Shown here: positions 17,586-26,702 of the stretch, one piece after another
Numbering within the stretch: position 1 is the first letter of the stretch
Layout of the letters: every line of letters begins with the position of its first letter
DNA from: Acidimicrobiia bacterium UBA5794
GTDB taxonomy: Bacteria; Actinomycetota; Acidimicrobiia; Spongiisociales; UBA5794
Assembly: GCA_002418265.1 (NCBI GenBank)
Contig: DIDS01000020.1
Span: 60,127-124,126, forward strand
DNA length: 64,000 nt
Direction: 5' to 3'
Notes under the pieces: generated by a model
What the model saw: the letters and a program-made list of their open reading frames with translations, nothing else
Told to the model about the DNA's origin: nothing
Databases searched by the model: none
Position numbers and translations under genes: made by a program

Positions 17586-17644
17586 ACTCAGACCATGGTA
17601 AGATTCATCGGAATTATCAATTCGAGTGGACTTTTGAGGTAATT

Positions 17645-19093
17645 GTGGCGACCATCGACCCTTTGATGTTCGGACGTCGGGTCCGGCACTATCGAAAACG
17701 GAGAGGGATGACCCTTGATGATCTCGGTGGACAGGTGGGAAAACCGGCACCCTACCTGTCGCTTCTTGAGAACGGGAAGAAGGAGCCCAAGCTCGGACTC
17801 ATCAACGATTTGTCAGTCGCCCTCGGTGTCGATGCCGCCGACTTGCTGAGTGTCGAGGCACCTTCGCGTAGGGCAGAGCTTGAGGTGGCAATCGAGCGAG
17901 CGCAACGCGATCAGGCATACCGCGATCTGGGTCTTCCCTATCTCAAACCGTCGACCCGCATGCCTGACGTTGCGCTTGAGCACGTCGTTCGCCTGTATGA
18001 GGAGCTCCGTGGACGGGATGCTGCCGCCCCATTCACCCGCGACGAGGCGCGAGCGGCGAACGCTGAGCTTCGGGCAGAGATGACCGAGCGCGGCAACTAT
18101 TTTGCTGAGATCGAGGCACTCGCCGCAGAAGCGGTGGATGCCATTGAGTATTCCGGCCAGGGTGCGATGTCCAAGGGTGACCTCAATGCGCTTGCCGACC
18201 ACTTCGGGTTCAAGGTGATACGCACGACTGAGGTTCCCGCATCGGTGCGGTCGGTGACGGACATGCGCAACGGCAAGATCTTTGTACATGGGCGGGACAA
18301 CTTTGACTCGAAGCAATCCCGTTCGGTCATTCTCCAGACCCTTGGCCACTTCGCGATGGATCATCCGGATCCGAAGGACTTTGGTGAATTCCTCAGGCAG
18401 CGCGTGGAGGCAAACTACTTTGCGGGCGCCGTCCTCGTCCCCGAGTCCGCAGCGGTCCCGTTCTTGCAGGCAGCCAAGATCGAGCGCAATCTCTCCGTCG
18501 AGGATCTCAAGGATCGCTTCTTTGTTTCCTACGAGATGGCCGGACACCGCTTTACGAACCTTGCGACCAAGCACCTCGATCTCCACACTCACTTTGTTCG
18601 TTCTGACGACCAGGGGATCATCTGGAAGGCCTACGCGAACAACGGCGTCCCGTTTCCCAAGAACTCAGCGGGGGCCATTGAAGGACAGCGCTTGTGTCGA
18701 GAGTGGGGAACCCGTCAAGCGTTCTCTTCTGAGGCCAGATACACGATTCATTACCAGTACACCGACACATCTGCTGGAACGTTTTGGTGTGCGACCTTTG
18801 TCGAGTCTGCACGCGAGCCTGTTTCGGCGATCACGGTCGGGGCGAGGTTTGAGGACGCGAAGTGGTTCCGAGGGTGGAACACGGAGCGGCGAAGTGTGTC
18901 GAAGTGTCCCGACGGGGAGTGTTGTCGTCAGGTGAGCGAGTCGATGGCCGAGCGTTGGAACGGCCACTCGTGGCCGTCAGTACGCCCCAATTCCCATGTG
19001 CTAGCCGCCATGCCCGTCGAGACGATCCCAGGTGTGGACATGGTCGAGATATACGAATTCCTCGCCAAGCAGGAATCCGAGGCCTACGAATAG
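17645..19093 (+). CDS. ramB: RamB/ScfR-type XRE regulator of acetate metabolism
   Basis: 482 aa from the GTG at 17645, which follows GAGG at 17636-17639. An N-terminal HTH_3 domain (VRHYRKRRGMTLDDLGGQVG, then YLSLLENGKKEPKL) is followed by a helical linker, an IrrE-like domain where the usual HExxH appears as LGHFAMDHPDP, and a long C-terminal short-chain-fatty-acid-regulator region with two CP/CC cysteines (KCPDGECCRQ). This architecture is that of RamB, which controls aceA/aceB by sensing acyl-CoA status. Divergence from aceBA supports the call. The altered metal motif suggests sensing rather than protease function. Confidence 0.85.
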   Translation: MATIDPLMFGRRVRHYRKRRGMTLDDLGGQVGKPAPYLSLLENGKKEPKLGLINDLSVALGVDAADLLSVEAPSRRAELEVAIERAQRDQAYRDLGLPYLKPSTRMPDVALEHVVRLYEELRGRDAAAPFTRDEARAANAELRAEMTERGNYFAEIEALAAEAVDAIEYSGQGAMSKGDLNALADHFGFKVIRTTEVPASVRSVTDMRNGKIFVHGRDNFDSKQSRSVILQTLGHFAMDHPDPKDFGEFLRQRVEANYFAGAVLVPESAAVPFLQAAKIERNLSVEDLKDRFFVSYEMAGHRFTNLATKHLDLHTHFVRSDDQGIIWKAYANNGVPFPKNSAGAIEGQRLCREWGTRQAFSSEARYTIHYQYTDTSAGTFWCATFVESAREPVSAITVGARFEDAKWFRGWNTERRSVSKCPDGECCRQVSESMAERWNGHSWPSVRPNSHVLAAMPVETIPGVDMVEIYEFLAKQESEAYE

Positions 19094-19110
19094 CCAACAC
19101 GAAGCCTCTC

Positions 19111-20340
19111 GTGTCCGCCTTGGTCGGGCTCAGCCTTGTGCTCATCTTGGTGGGCTGCACATCAACCCGTGGGGCTGACGGTCAAACGAGTACGACCCTC
19201 CAGCCGCCGGTCGTCACGACAACGGGTGTCGCACCGGGTACGTCGACCACAACGACGACGCAGCCACAACTGCCGAGTCCCACCACGATTCCGCTTGAGG
19301 ATGTCGTACTCAGGGTCCAAGCGATCGACGACGGTTTCAGCAATCCGGTGCTCCTCGTTGCAGACCCAGAAGGTGGGCCAGATCTCGTTGTTGAACAGAC
19401 CGGAAAAATTGTCAAGGCGGACGGGTCCGGACACGAGGCGGTTCTTGACATCTCAGATGATGTGGTTTTCGGAGGAGAACAGGGACTGCTCGGCCTTGCA
19501 TTTCATCCGAACTTTGCGACCAACCATCTTGCATATGTCGCCTACGTTGCTGCTGGTCCTCGGTCGATCGTCGAGCAGTTCGAAGTCGTCAATGGTGTCT
19601 TCGAAATGAGTTCCCGCGGGGTCATCCTCGAGATCGATCAACCAGCGAGCAACCACAACGGCGGAATGATCGCCTTCGGTCCCGATGGCTACCTGTGGAT
19701 CGGGATGGGTGACGGCGGCGGTGCAAACGATCAGTTTGGGAACGGACAGGATCCAACGACGCTGCTTGGTGCCATGCTCCGGATCGCGGTGGGTGTCAAA
19801 GACGTTGATCCCTATGGGATTCCAGCTGACAACCCCTATGCAGGCGGCAGCGGAGGTGCGCCGGAGGTGTGGTCGATCGGTCTTCGCAATCCATGGCGCT
19901 TTGCCTTCGACGGCGACGATGTGTGGATTGCCGACGTCGGACAAAACGACATCGAAGAAGTCAACGTTGCTTCGGCGACGATTCCGAAACTCAACTATGG
20001 ATGGCCAATCATGGAAGGGTCTTCCTGCTTTCGTGGCGCCTGCGATGCAGATGGCCTCACACTCCCAATTGCCGAGTACTCCCACAGCGATGGATGCTCG
20101 ATCACGGGCGGGGTGGTCTATCGAGGCGACCTCATCCCGAGCTTTCGCGGTCAGTACCTCTACAGCGACTACTGCTCGGGTCGTCTCTGGAGCGTCTCGA
20201 AATCCGGTGATGTCGTTGACTGGTCAACCAGCGTCGGAGCACTCAAGAATCCGACTGGTTTTGGCACCGGTAGCGACGGTGAGGTATACATCGTGACCCA
20301 GCCAGGGACATTGCTCAAGATCACAACCGAAGGCACCTGA
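19111..20340 (+). CDS. Glucose/sorbosone dehydrogenase-like lipoprotein
   Basis: About 409 aa. A hydrophobic signal ends in the lipobox VGC, followed by a Thr-rich linker and a six-bladed propeller: EQTGKIV, GGEQGLLGLAFHPNF, NHNGGMIAFGPDGYLWIGMGDGG, GLRNPWRFAFDG, ADVGQNDIEEV and GGVVYRG. This is the soluble PQQ-type aldose dehydrogenase fold, anchored outside the cytoplasmic membrane. The start is uncertain: GTG at 19111 is the nearest standard codon but leaves no basic N-terminal residue; a non-standard ATA at 19090 would add one. It follows the RamB-like gene by only 17 bases. Confidence 0.8.
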   Translation: MSALVGLSLVLILVGCTSTRGADGQTSTTLQPPVVTTTGVAPGTSTTTTTQPQLPSPTTIPLEDVVLRVQAIDDGFSNPVLLVADPEGGPDLVVEQTGKIVKADGSGHEAVLDISDDVVFGGEQGLLGLAFHPNFATNHLAYVAYVAAGPRSIVEQFEVVNGVFEMSSRGVILEIDQPASNHNGGMIAFGPDGYLWIGMGDGGGANDQFGNGQDPTTLLGAMLRIAVGVKDVDPYGIPADNPYAGGSGGAPEVWSIGLRNPWRFAFDGDDVWIADVGQNDIEEVNVASATIPKLNYGWPIMEGSSCFRGACDADGLTLPIAEYSHSDGCSITGGVVYRGDLIPSFRGQYLYSDYCSGRLWSVSKSGDVVDWSTSVGALKNPTGFGTGSDGEVYIVTQPGTLLKITTEGT

Positions 20341-20341
20341 C

Positions 20342-21268
20342 ATGTCACGATCGATCATCCTCGACACCGATCCCGGCCAAGACGATGCGCTTGCCCTCTA
20401 CCTCGCGCTCGCTGCACCGGAAATCTCCGTCCATTCAGTTGTGTCTGTGGCGGGGAACGTGCCACAACCACGGGTCACCGACAACCTCCTTGCACTGCTC
20501 TCACTTGCCGGGAGGGACGACATTCCTGTCTATCGCGGGTGCGAGCTTCCCCTGATTGTTGCGCAGTACACCGCTGAGTATGTCCACGGTGAGACGGGCA
20601 TCGACGGTGCTGACATTCCGCCATCCCCGCGGTCTGCAGGGTCGAAGCACGGTGTTGATCACATCATCGACACCTGCATGGACGCAGCCGACAACTCGGT
20701 GACCCTCGTACCGGTGGGGCCGTTGACCAACATCGGGCTGGCCATCGCCAAGGAACGAGGAATCATCCCAAAGATTCGTGAGATCGTGTGGATGGGTGGC
20801 GCTTTCGACGAGCCAGGCAACACCACGTCGCTCGCCGAGTTCAATGCCTTTGTCGATCCACACGCCGGTGCCATCGTGTTCAACAGCGGTATCGACATGA
20901 CGATCCTGCCCCTCGACGTGACCCACAAGGCTCTGTTCCCATCGTCACACATCACGCGACTGCGCGAGCATGATTCGGTTGTTGCACACGCATGTGCGGG
21001 GATGATCGACTTCTACCAGCAGCACGACATGGACAAGTACGGTTGGGAGGGTGCACCGATGCACGACCCCTGCGCCGTTGCGTACCTCATTGATCCGACA
21101 CTCTTCAGCGGGAGGCGCATGTCGGTGGCGATGGAATACATGAAAGACGATGAGATGGGGAATACCTACGAACGGACCGACGGATCAGATCCGAACGCGA
21201 CGGTGATGTTTGATGTCGACCGTGACCGGTTTCTTGAGCTTCTGGTGACAAGCTGGTGCTCCCTTTGA
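20342..21268 (+). CDS. Inosine/uridine-preferring nucleoside hydrolase
   Basis: 308 aa. The calcium-binding signature DTDPGQDDA near the N-terminus, VAGNVPQP, the second strand TLVPVGPLTNIGLA, WMGGAF and the C-terminal HDPCAVAYL motif are all present, as in IunH/RihA proteins. It hydrolyses the N-glycosidic bond of ribonucleosides for salvage. It starts two bases after the preceding stop and its end overlaps the CoA-transferase family gene, so these form one transcription unit. Confidence 0.92.
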   Translation: MSRSIILDTDPGQDDALALYLALAAPEISVHSVVSVAGNVPQPRVTDNLLALLSLAGRDDIPVYRGCELPLIVAQYTAEYVHGETGIDGADIPPSPRSAGSKHGVDHIIDTCMDAADNSVTLVPVGPLTNIGLAIAKERGIIPKIREIVWMGGAFDEPGNTTSLAEFNAFVDPHAGAIVFNSGIDMTILPLDVTHKALFPSSHITRLREHDSVVAHACAGMIDFYQQHDMDKYGWEGAPMHDPCAVAYLIDPTLFSGRRMSVAMEYMKDDEMGNTYERTDGSDPNATVMFDVDRDRFLELLVTSWCSL

Positions 21269-22299
21269 CCAGCCCCGCAAGCCAACGGCGTGGTCCTCTC
21301 GACGGCATACGGGTCGTCGAGTTTGAAGCCATCGGGCCAGTCCCGTTTGCATGCGGCATCCTCACCGACATGGGTGCGACGGTTACACGCATCGGCCGTC
21401 CGGGGGGTATCCGGCTTCCCGGAGGCCTCGATGCAACGACAAGCGTGTCAAGCAACACCGTTGTCATCGATCTCAAATCCGACGACGGGATCTCCCGGGC
21501 GCTCGGACTGATTCGTGAAGCCGACGTTGTGATGGAAGGCTTCCGACCGGGGACACTTGAACGTCTCGGGCTTGATCCTCGGCTCCTCTTGGACCTGCAT
21601 CCTCGTTTGGTGATTGCTCGTGTCACGGGATGGGGCCAGGAGGGAGCCTATGCGTCGATGGCGGGACACGACATCAACTATGTCGCCCTTACCGGTGTGC
21701 TCCACGCCATCGGGCCGTCAGATCGACCGATGCCTCCGCTCAACCTCGTCGGTGATTTCGGTGGGGGTGGCATGTTCGCAGTGGCCGGAGTTGTCGCAGC
21801 TCTGTTTGAACGGGACCAAACCGGCCTCGGACAGATCATCGATGTGGCAATGGTCGATGGTGCTGCTTCGCTTCTTGGCCCAATCCGTGCCCTTCAAAAC
21901 GTTGGCGCCTGGATCGACGAACGTGAAGCCAACCTCCTTGATGGCGGAGCGCCGTTCTATCGAACCTATGCGACCTCCGATGCAAAGTTCGTGGCAGTCG
22001 GTGCACTTGAGCCATCGTTCTATTCAGCAATGCTTGCGGGTCTCGGTATTGATGAGGAAACGATTCCTGATCGGTCAGACGCCGCGAACTGGCCGGAGCT
22101 GTCGGCCACGTTTGCTGCAGTCTTCAAGGAACGCTCGCGCGATGACTGGCAAGCGATCTTCGATGGATCTGATGGGTGCGTGACGCCCGTACTTACGATC
22201 TCCGAAGTGGCCACGCACCCCCACAACGCCGAACGAGGTGCGATCGTTGAGGCCTCCAACGGCCCGAGACCTGCATCGGCCCCTCGATTTGGCGTCTGA
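21256..22299 (+). CDS. CaiB/BaiF family III CoA transferase, alpha-methylacyl-CoA racemase-like
   Basis: 347 aa. GPLDGIRVVEFEAIGPVPFA, TRIGRP, IDLKSDDG, EGFRPGTLERLGL and the GWGQEGAYASMAGHDINYVALTG block with the catalytic-type Asp/His are typical of 2-methylacyl-CoA racemases (Amacr/Mcr). These interconvert (R)- and (S)-2-methylacyl-CoA in the degradation of branched lipids and sterol side chains, fitting the beta-oxidation cluster upstream. The start may be GTG 21256 or TTG 21265; both overlap the nucleoside hydrolase gene and neither has a strong ribosome site. Confidence 0.85.
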   Translation: MLPLTSPASQRRGPLDGIRVVEFEAIGPVPFACGILTDMGATVTRIGRPGGIRLPGGLDATTSVSSNTVVIDLKSDDGISRALGLIREADVVMEGFRPGTLERLGLDPRLLLDLHPRLVIARVTGWGQEGAYASMAGHDINYVALTGVLHAIGPSDRPMPPLNLVGDFGGGGMFAVAGVVAALFERDQTGLGQIIDVAMVDGAASLLGPIRALQNVGAWIDEREANLLDGGAPFYRTYATSDAKFVAVGALEPSFYSAMLAGLGIDEETIPDRSDAANWPELSATFAAVFKERSRDDWQAIFDGSDGCVTPVLTISEVATHPHNAERGAIVEASNGPRPASAPRFGV

Positions 22300-22398
22300 T
22301 CCTCCCCTGTCACCTCGGTTTGACAAAACCGGGCATAATGGCATCGGGCAGAATGAATCCGCGGACAATGAACGAATATGGCCCACGACCGGAGGATC

Positions 22399-23841
22399 AT
22401 GAGAGCGGTCGTCGTTGGAGCAGGCGCCACCACACGCGAGTTGATCAGACGCCTCGGAGACAGCTGGGACATCGTTGTGATTGATACGGATCCGGTTCGT
22501 CTTGAGGCAGTCGAGCGCGTGCGCGACGTGGTGACCATTCACGGTGATGGTTCAAGTGCCGTCGTTCTCCGCAGCGCTGGCATCGATAGCGCTGCAACGG
22601 TTGTTGCTGCCGCGGGATCCGATGATGTCAATCTTGAGGTCGTCAAACTCGCTGCTGACGCAGGTGCTGAACACATCGTTGCCCTGGCGCGTGTACCCGA
22701 GCGGTCCGATGAGTACCGCGCTTTGGGGGTTCGGGTGGTTGTTCCCGCATTGCTTGCGGCCCGTGACATGGAGATTGTCATGGAACCTCGCAAGCTGGCG
22801 TCGACGACCTTTTCTGCAGGCAAGGCCGAGGCGATTGAGTTTGAGATCACACCGGATTCACCGGTACAGGGCAAGGCACTCAAGGAGATCCATTCTGACC
22901 TGTGGGTCGTGGCTGCGATCCTGCGCGATGGCAAACTTGTTGTCCCACATGGAGGAACACGACTCCTCACGGGCGACCGCGTCACGATCGTTGGCTCTGC
23001 TGCGGACTTCTCGCTCCTCGTCCGGACATTTGCAGGTGGAGTATCGCGGTTCCCGCTGAACTTTGGGCGAAAGGTTGTCGTGACGCTGTCATCGCACGCC
23101 GACCTCGTCGGCCCTGTCGCTGAAGCTGCACATTTTGTCCGGAACTCCAACGCGGCAAGCCTTGTGGTTCTGTATCGGAACCCAGACTTGATCAAGAATG
23201 CAGCTTCGGCAGCTGAGCTCGCGGATCTCGTGGCGCTGGTGACCCCTGACCAGCTTGGTGTCGAGGTTGAACTTCGCGCAATCGATGGTGATCCTTACCT
23301 GGCAAGGCTCGACATCGCGAGTCAGGAGAGTGTCGGCACGATCGTGGCTCCAATGCCAAAACGGTCGTTCTTTCGCCCATACAGCAGCATCCCGAGGGTG
23401 CTCAATGAACTGAGTTCTGGGGGCGTCCCCGTACTGCTGACCCGAGATGACGTCCATTTCAACGAGATCGTGGCCCCCGTACGTCGAACCATTTCTTCTG
23501 ACACCGCTGGACGAGCGGCAATCGACATCGCGAGACGCTCGGGAGGAAAGGTCATCGGCGTCGCCGTTGCCAATCCGACCTTCATGGGAAAAGACGACCT
23601 CATGACCAAAAAGCGTGCAACAGCCTGGCTCCGCCGCGAAGCCTCCGTCCAGGATGTCCACGTCGAGCGTCACGTCGTACGTGGCAATCCGGTACGTGTG
23701 ATCAAGTCCGTCATGGCTCCCGACCGACTCTTGGTCGTATCGATGCCAAACGGCAGAGTTGGCAGGTGGAATCCCGGTATCGCGATATGGGCAGCGTCAC
23801 AGGGCGAGGGTTCTGTGCTGTTCGTGCCAGCGGTGAACTGA
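22399..23841 (+). CDS. TrkA/RCK-type potassium-transport regulator with USP-like C-terminus
   Basis: 480 aa from the ATG at 22399, behind GGAGG at 22391-22395. Residues 1-120 are an RCK-N domain (VVGAGATTRELI, then VIDTDPVRLEAV and GDGSS), which binds NAD or nucleotide. About 135-215 is an RCK-C domain (GKALKEIHSDLWVVAAILRDG). The C-terminal half resembles universal-stress-protein folds. It lies directly before a CPA2 antiporter gene, so the pair is probably a gated K+ or H+ exchanger. The protein has no membrane segment. Confidence 0.8.
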   Translation: MRAVVVGAGATTRELIRRLGDSWDIVVIDTDPVRLEAVERVRDVVTIHGDGSSAVVLRSAGIDSAATVVAAAGSDDVNLEVVKLAADAGAEHIVALARVPERSDEYRALGVRVVVPALLAARDMEIVMEPRKLASTTFSAGKAEAIEFEITPDSPVQGKALKEIHSDLWVVAAILRDGKLVVPHGGTRLLTGDRVTIVGSAADFSLLVRTFAGGVSRFPLNFGRKVVVTLSSHADLVGPVAEAAHFVRNSNAASLVVLYRNPDLIKNAASAAELADLVALVTPDQLGVEVELRAIDGDPYLARLDIASQESVGTIVAPMPKRSFFRPYSSIPRVLNELSSGGVPVLLTRDDVHFNEIVAPVRRTISSDTAGRAAIDIARRSGGKVIGVAVANPTFMGKDDLMTKKRATAWLRREASVQDVHVERHVVRGNPVRVIKSVMAPDRLLVVSMPNGRVGRWNPGIAIWAASQGEGSVLFVPAVN

Positions 23842-23843
23842 CG

Positions 23844-25082
23844 ATGCTTGTCCTCGCGGCCGAAGCGGTCGACGGCATCATGCCGAGTGCGACGACGTTC
23901 GTTGTCATCGGATTCGGTGCCTTCTCGCTCCCGCTGATTGCACGAGGTCTCGGGATCCCCGCGGTTGTGCTTGAGATTCTGTTTGGTCTTGCCATCGGCC
24001 CCCAGGTACTCGGATGGATCGCAGCCGAATCGACGTCCGAGGGGTTCATCCTTGTACTCGCCGAAGTCGGTTTGTTCTTGTTGATGTTCCTTGCAGGATT
24101 TGAGATCGACTTCACCGCACTTGAGCGTGAAGGCAAAGGACCGATCATCACGGGACTGCTCGGCTATGCGATGTTTGTCGGATTGGCCTGGGTTGGGCTC
24201 GGGTTGATCGGGCTTGACGATGTCAACGAACGAATCTTCATGACCCTTCTCATTTCGGCAGGCTCGGCAGGGATCATCGTCCCTGCGCTTCGTGCCGGCA
24301 ATCGATCCGGCACCCGGCAGGGGCAGTTGACGCTCGTCACGGGGATCATTGCCGAGTTCCTTGCCGCCACGGGGATCATCGTGTTCGCCGTTTGGTATCG
24401 CTCGGGCTGGGGCATCGCGCTGCTTGCAGTGCCTCTCTTCGCGGTGATTCTTCTCGTCGCGTTGTGGCTCATGCGCACCCTTGCATGGTGGTTCCCCCAA
24501 CAGGCAGAGCGGCTTTTCGCCTCCCACGACCCCGATGAGCTCGGCATCAGGTTCGCATTGGCGTTGCTCTTCGTGTTCGTCGGGCTATCCCTTGCACTCG
24601 ACATGGACCCCATTCTCGGAGCGTTCATGGCAGGTGCGATATTTGCCTTTGTGTTTCGAAATTCGGGTGAACTCGAGGCTCGAATCTCGGGGTTCGCGTA
24701 CGGCTTCTTGATCCCGATCTTCTTCATCTCGGTCGGTGTTGCGTTCCCGCTCGACGCACTCCAGGACTCAGCTGCCCTCAAGACTGCCGGCGCGATCATC
24801 GTCGTGGCCGTGCTTGCCAAGATGCTGCCATCCCCACTCCTCATGTTCCGTGGACTGTCCCTCCGCGACTCCCTTGGGTCAGGTGTCCTGCTCGCGGGTC
24901 AGTTGAGCGTGATCATTGCCCTCGCTGAGGTGGGGGTCCAGATCGGGGCGATCGATGAGGGATTGTCAGCGGGAGCGGTGCTGCTCGTGGGTGTGACGGC
25001 GATTCTGTCGCCGATCGTCTTCCGCATCCTCTCTCCACCGTTGCCCGCACCCGTTGACGCACCGATCAAGCCGATTCCCTAG
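23844..25082 (+). CDS. CPA2/Kef-type cation:proton antiporter
   Basis: 412 aa from the ATG three bases after the preceding stop. About 11-12 hydrophobic segments are visible across the length, with GFGAFSLPLIARGLGIPAVV at the start, LAGFEIDFTAL, the SAGSAGIIVPALR repeat and LDMDPILGAFMAGAIFAF, which are typical of Kef/Na-H exchanger family proteins. No C-terminal RCK domain is attached; that role is supplied in trans by the upstream gene. It exchanges monovalent cations for protons across the cytoplasmic membrane. Confidence 0.87.
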   Translation: MLVLAAEAVDGIMPSATTFVVIGFGAFSLPLIARGLGIPAVVLEILFGLAIGPQVLGWIAAESTSEGFILVLAEVGLFLLMFLAGFEIDFTALEREGKGPIITGLLGYAMFVGLAWVGLGLIGLDDVNERIFMTLLISAGSAGIIVPALRAGNRSGTRQGQLTLVTGIIAEFLAATGIIVFAVWYRSGWGIALLAVPLFAVILLVALWLMRTLAWWFPQQAERLFASHDPDELGIRFALALLFVFVGLSLALDMDPILGAFMAGAIFAFVFRNSGELEARISGFAYGFLIPIFFISVGVAFPLDALQDSAALKTAGAIIVVAVLAKMLPSPLLMFRGLSLRDSLGSGVLLAGQLSVIIALAEVGVQIGAIDEGLSAGAVLLVGVTAILSPIVFRILSPPLPAPVDAPIKPIP

Positions 25083-25088
25083 TGAAGG

Positions 25089-26003
25089 TCAATCCGTTGA
25101 GGGAGCTTGTAGTTCCTCGATTCGGGCAGCGAACCTGGCGATGATGAGCACAAACACAAAGCCGATCACGGCCATCCCGATAGCGACAACGACATCGGAG
25201 TCGGGAGAGCCGAGTTTGGTCGAGTCGACGCCAAGCGGCCACGGCCAGAGCACACGAAGTGATCCGCCCATCAGCCCAACGAGGACAGCGAGGACGATGT
25301 CGTGGTGAGTCGTGAGTGCACGATGAAGCATCTGGGAGAAGAGGGCGAGCCCGACGACCGCCCCGACGATGAAGACGAGGACGACACCGATATCGCGGTC
25401 CGTGACGGCACCAAGCACCGGCGTATACATCCCAAGCATGATCAGGATGAATGAACCGGATATGCCTGGCAGGATCATGGCGCAGATTGCGACGGCACCG
25501 GCGCCGAAATAGGCCCACATTGCGGGATCAGCGACTTGTTGGACCGTGTCCTCGGTTGTTCCCGAGTGGAGCCCAAGAAGGACGAAGACGACCAAACCGA
25601 CCGCGAGTGCACTCCACAGGTGTATTGCTCTGGGTCTCCTGAGCATGTTCCATGCCACAAGCATCGAACCGGCAACCAGGCCGACGAACAGCGATGCCAT
25701 CAACACCGGCTCGTTGCGGAGGAGATCGCTGATGACGGTTGCAAGCGAGACAACCGCGAGGAGGATTCCGACGCCGAGTGGGATGATGAATCTCCACTCA
25801 ACGCGTCGAAGCCACCGTTGGAAGCCAGAAATATCCAACCGTACGAGACTCCCCAGTGCCGATGACCCAGCGCGGATTGACGAGACCAGCCTCTCGTAGA
25901 TGCCGAACACGAGGGCGATGGTTCCGCCCGAGACGCCGGGGACGAGATCGGCGGTGCCCATGGCGAAGCCGCGCACGAACGACGTGATGGAGTCGAGAAT
26001 CAT
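25089..26003 (-). CDS. DUF368 (PopT-type) undecaprenyl-phosphate transporter
   Basis: 304 aa polytopic membrane protein. The N-terminus FVRGFAMGTADLVPGVSGGTIALVFGIYERL carries the conserved PGVSGGT motif, repeated in the second half as LPGISGSFILIMLGMY, showing the inverted duplication typical of DUF368. Members of this family are known to recycle the lipid carrier undecaprenyl phosphate across the cytoplasmic membrane. It is divergent from dtd (45 bases between starts) and convergent with the antiporter gene (6 bases apart). Confidence 0.9.
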   Translation of the reverse strand: MILDSITSFVRGFAMGTADLVPGVSGGTIALVFGIYERLVSSIRAGSSALGSLVRLDISGFQRWLRRVEWRFIIPLGVGILLAVVSLATVISDLLRNEPVLMASLFVGLVAGSMLVAWNMLRRPRAIHLWSALAVGLVVFVLLGLHSGTTEDTVQQVADPAMWAYFGAGAVAICAMILPGISGSFILIMLGMYTPVLGAVTDRDIGVVLVFIVGAVVGLALFSQMLHRALTTHHDIVLAVLVGLMGGSLRVLWPWPLGVDSTKLGSPDSDVVVAIGMAVIGFVFVLIIARFAARIEELQAPSTD

Positions 26004-26048
26004 CGCGGCGAGTGTAGGTTCTCGTTGTCCGAAGAAGGGGTACTCGCG

Positions 26049-26504
26049 ATGCGGGTCGTGGTGCAGAGGGTTCGCTCCGGTCGCGTTGACGTCGACGAAT
26101 CGACTGTCGGTGAGATTGGTCTTGGGCTGGTGGTGCTTGTCGGTGTCGAGGTTGATGATGTCGCTGCCGATGCCGTCGTGTGTGCGTCCAAGATCGCTGG
26201 TCTGCGAATCTTTCGCGATGACGAAGACAAGATGAATCGGTCTGTCGAAGAGGTTGGAGGTGCAGTGTTGGTGGTTTCCCAGTTCACGCTTGCCGGAGAC
26301 GTCCGCAAGGGCCGACGTCCATCATTTGTCACTGCGGCACGACCAGAGGCCGCACAACCCCTCGTGCAGCGGTTCTGTACCGAGCTTGAGTCACGTGGGC
26401 TCAATGTCGAGACCGGTGTGTTCGGAGCGATGATGGAAGTGAGCCTCGTCAACGACGGCCCGGTCACCATCATCGTCGAGAGCCGGGATGGCAAGATCCT
26501 CTAG
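26049..26504 (+). CDS. dtd: D-aminoacyl-tRNA deacylase
   Basis: 151 aa. MRVVVQRVRSG at the N-terminus, the SQFTLAGD motif and the C-terminal NDGPVTIIVES block identify Dtd, a dimeric trans-editing enzyme that removes D-amino acids from tRNA. The ATG at 26049 has AAGGGG eight bases upstream, so the longer frame is not used. The stop codon is followed within four bases by GATGACCGA repeats. Confidence 0.95.
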   Translation: MRVVVQRVRSGRVDVDESTVGEIGLGLVVLVGVEVDDVAADAVVCASKIAGLRIFRDDEDKMNRSVEEVGGAVLVVSQFTLAGDVRKGRRPSFVTAARPEAAQPLVQRFCTELESRGLNVETGVFGAMMEVSLVNDGPVTIIVESRDGKIL

Positions 26505-26506
26505 GC

Positions 26507-26530
26507 GATGACCGATGACCGATGACCGAC
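26507..26530. repeat. GATGACCGA short tandem repeats after dtd
   Basis: Two and two-thirds nine-base units of GATGACCGA occur directly after the dtd stop codon and before the inverted-repeat element at 26533. The same unit forms the hairpin arms at 6149-6236 and appears near 47.66 kb in variant form, so it is a shared component of the dispersed repeat family. Confidence 0.75.
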
Positions 26531-26532
26531 AC

Positions 26533-26702
26533 AAGTCAGAAGTCGGAAGCCCCCCTGCAAGCGGGAGGACGGGTGTGGGAGACACCAAGCACCGTTCCCC
26601 CTCCAGGGGGGACAGGCGAGTCTTCAAGCCAGGGGGGCGTGCGAGCCTGCGAACCCCGTCTTTTAGTGTGAGCGATAACTGATTTCCGCCGACTTCTGAC
26701 TT
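26533..26702. repeat. MITE-like element with perfect 14-base terminal inverted repeats
   Basis: AAGTCAGAAGTCGG at 26533-26546 is repeated in exact reverse complement at 26689-26702. The 142-base interior includes a 71-base core (26592-26662) that recurs in the opposite orientation at 47596-47666 with about 65 of 71 positions identical. The core contains a CCCCCT-AGGGGG hairpin. The right end lies inside the adnB reading frame and supplies its last codons and stop. No transposase is present, so it would be a non-autonomous or REP-type element. Confidence 0.75.

Noticed and set aside
19090..19092. ATA as start codon of the sugar-dehydrogenase-like lipoprotein
   Set aside because: It would give a better signal peptide (adds a Lys) and has GAGG upstream, but non-standard starts cannot be supported from sequence alone; GTG 19111 was used.
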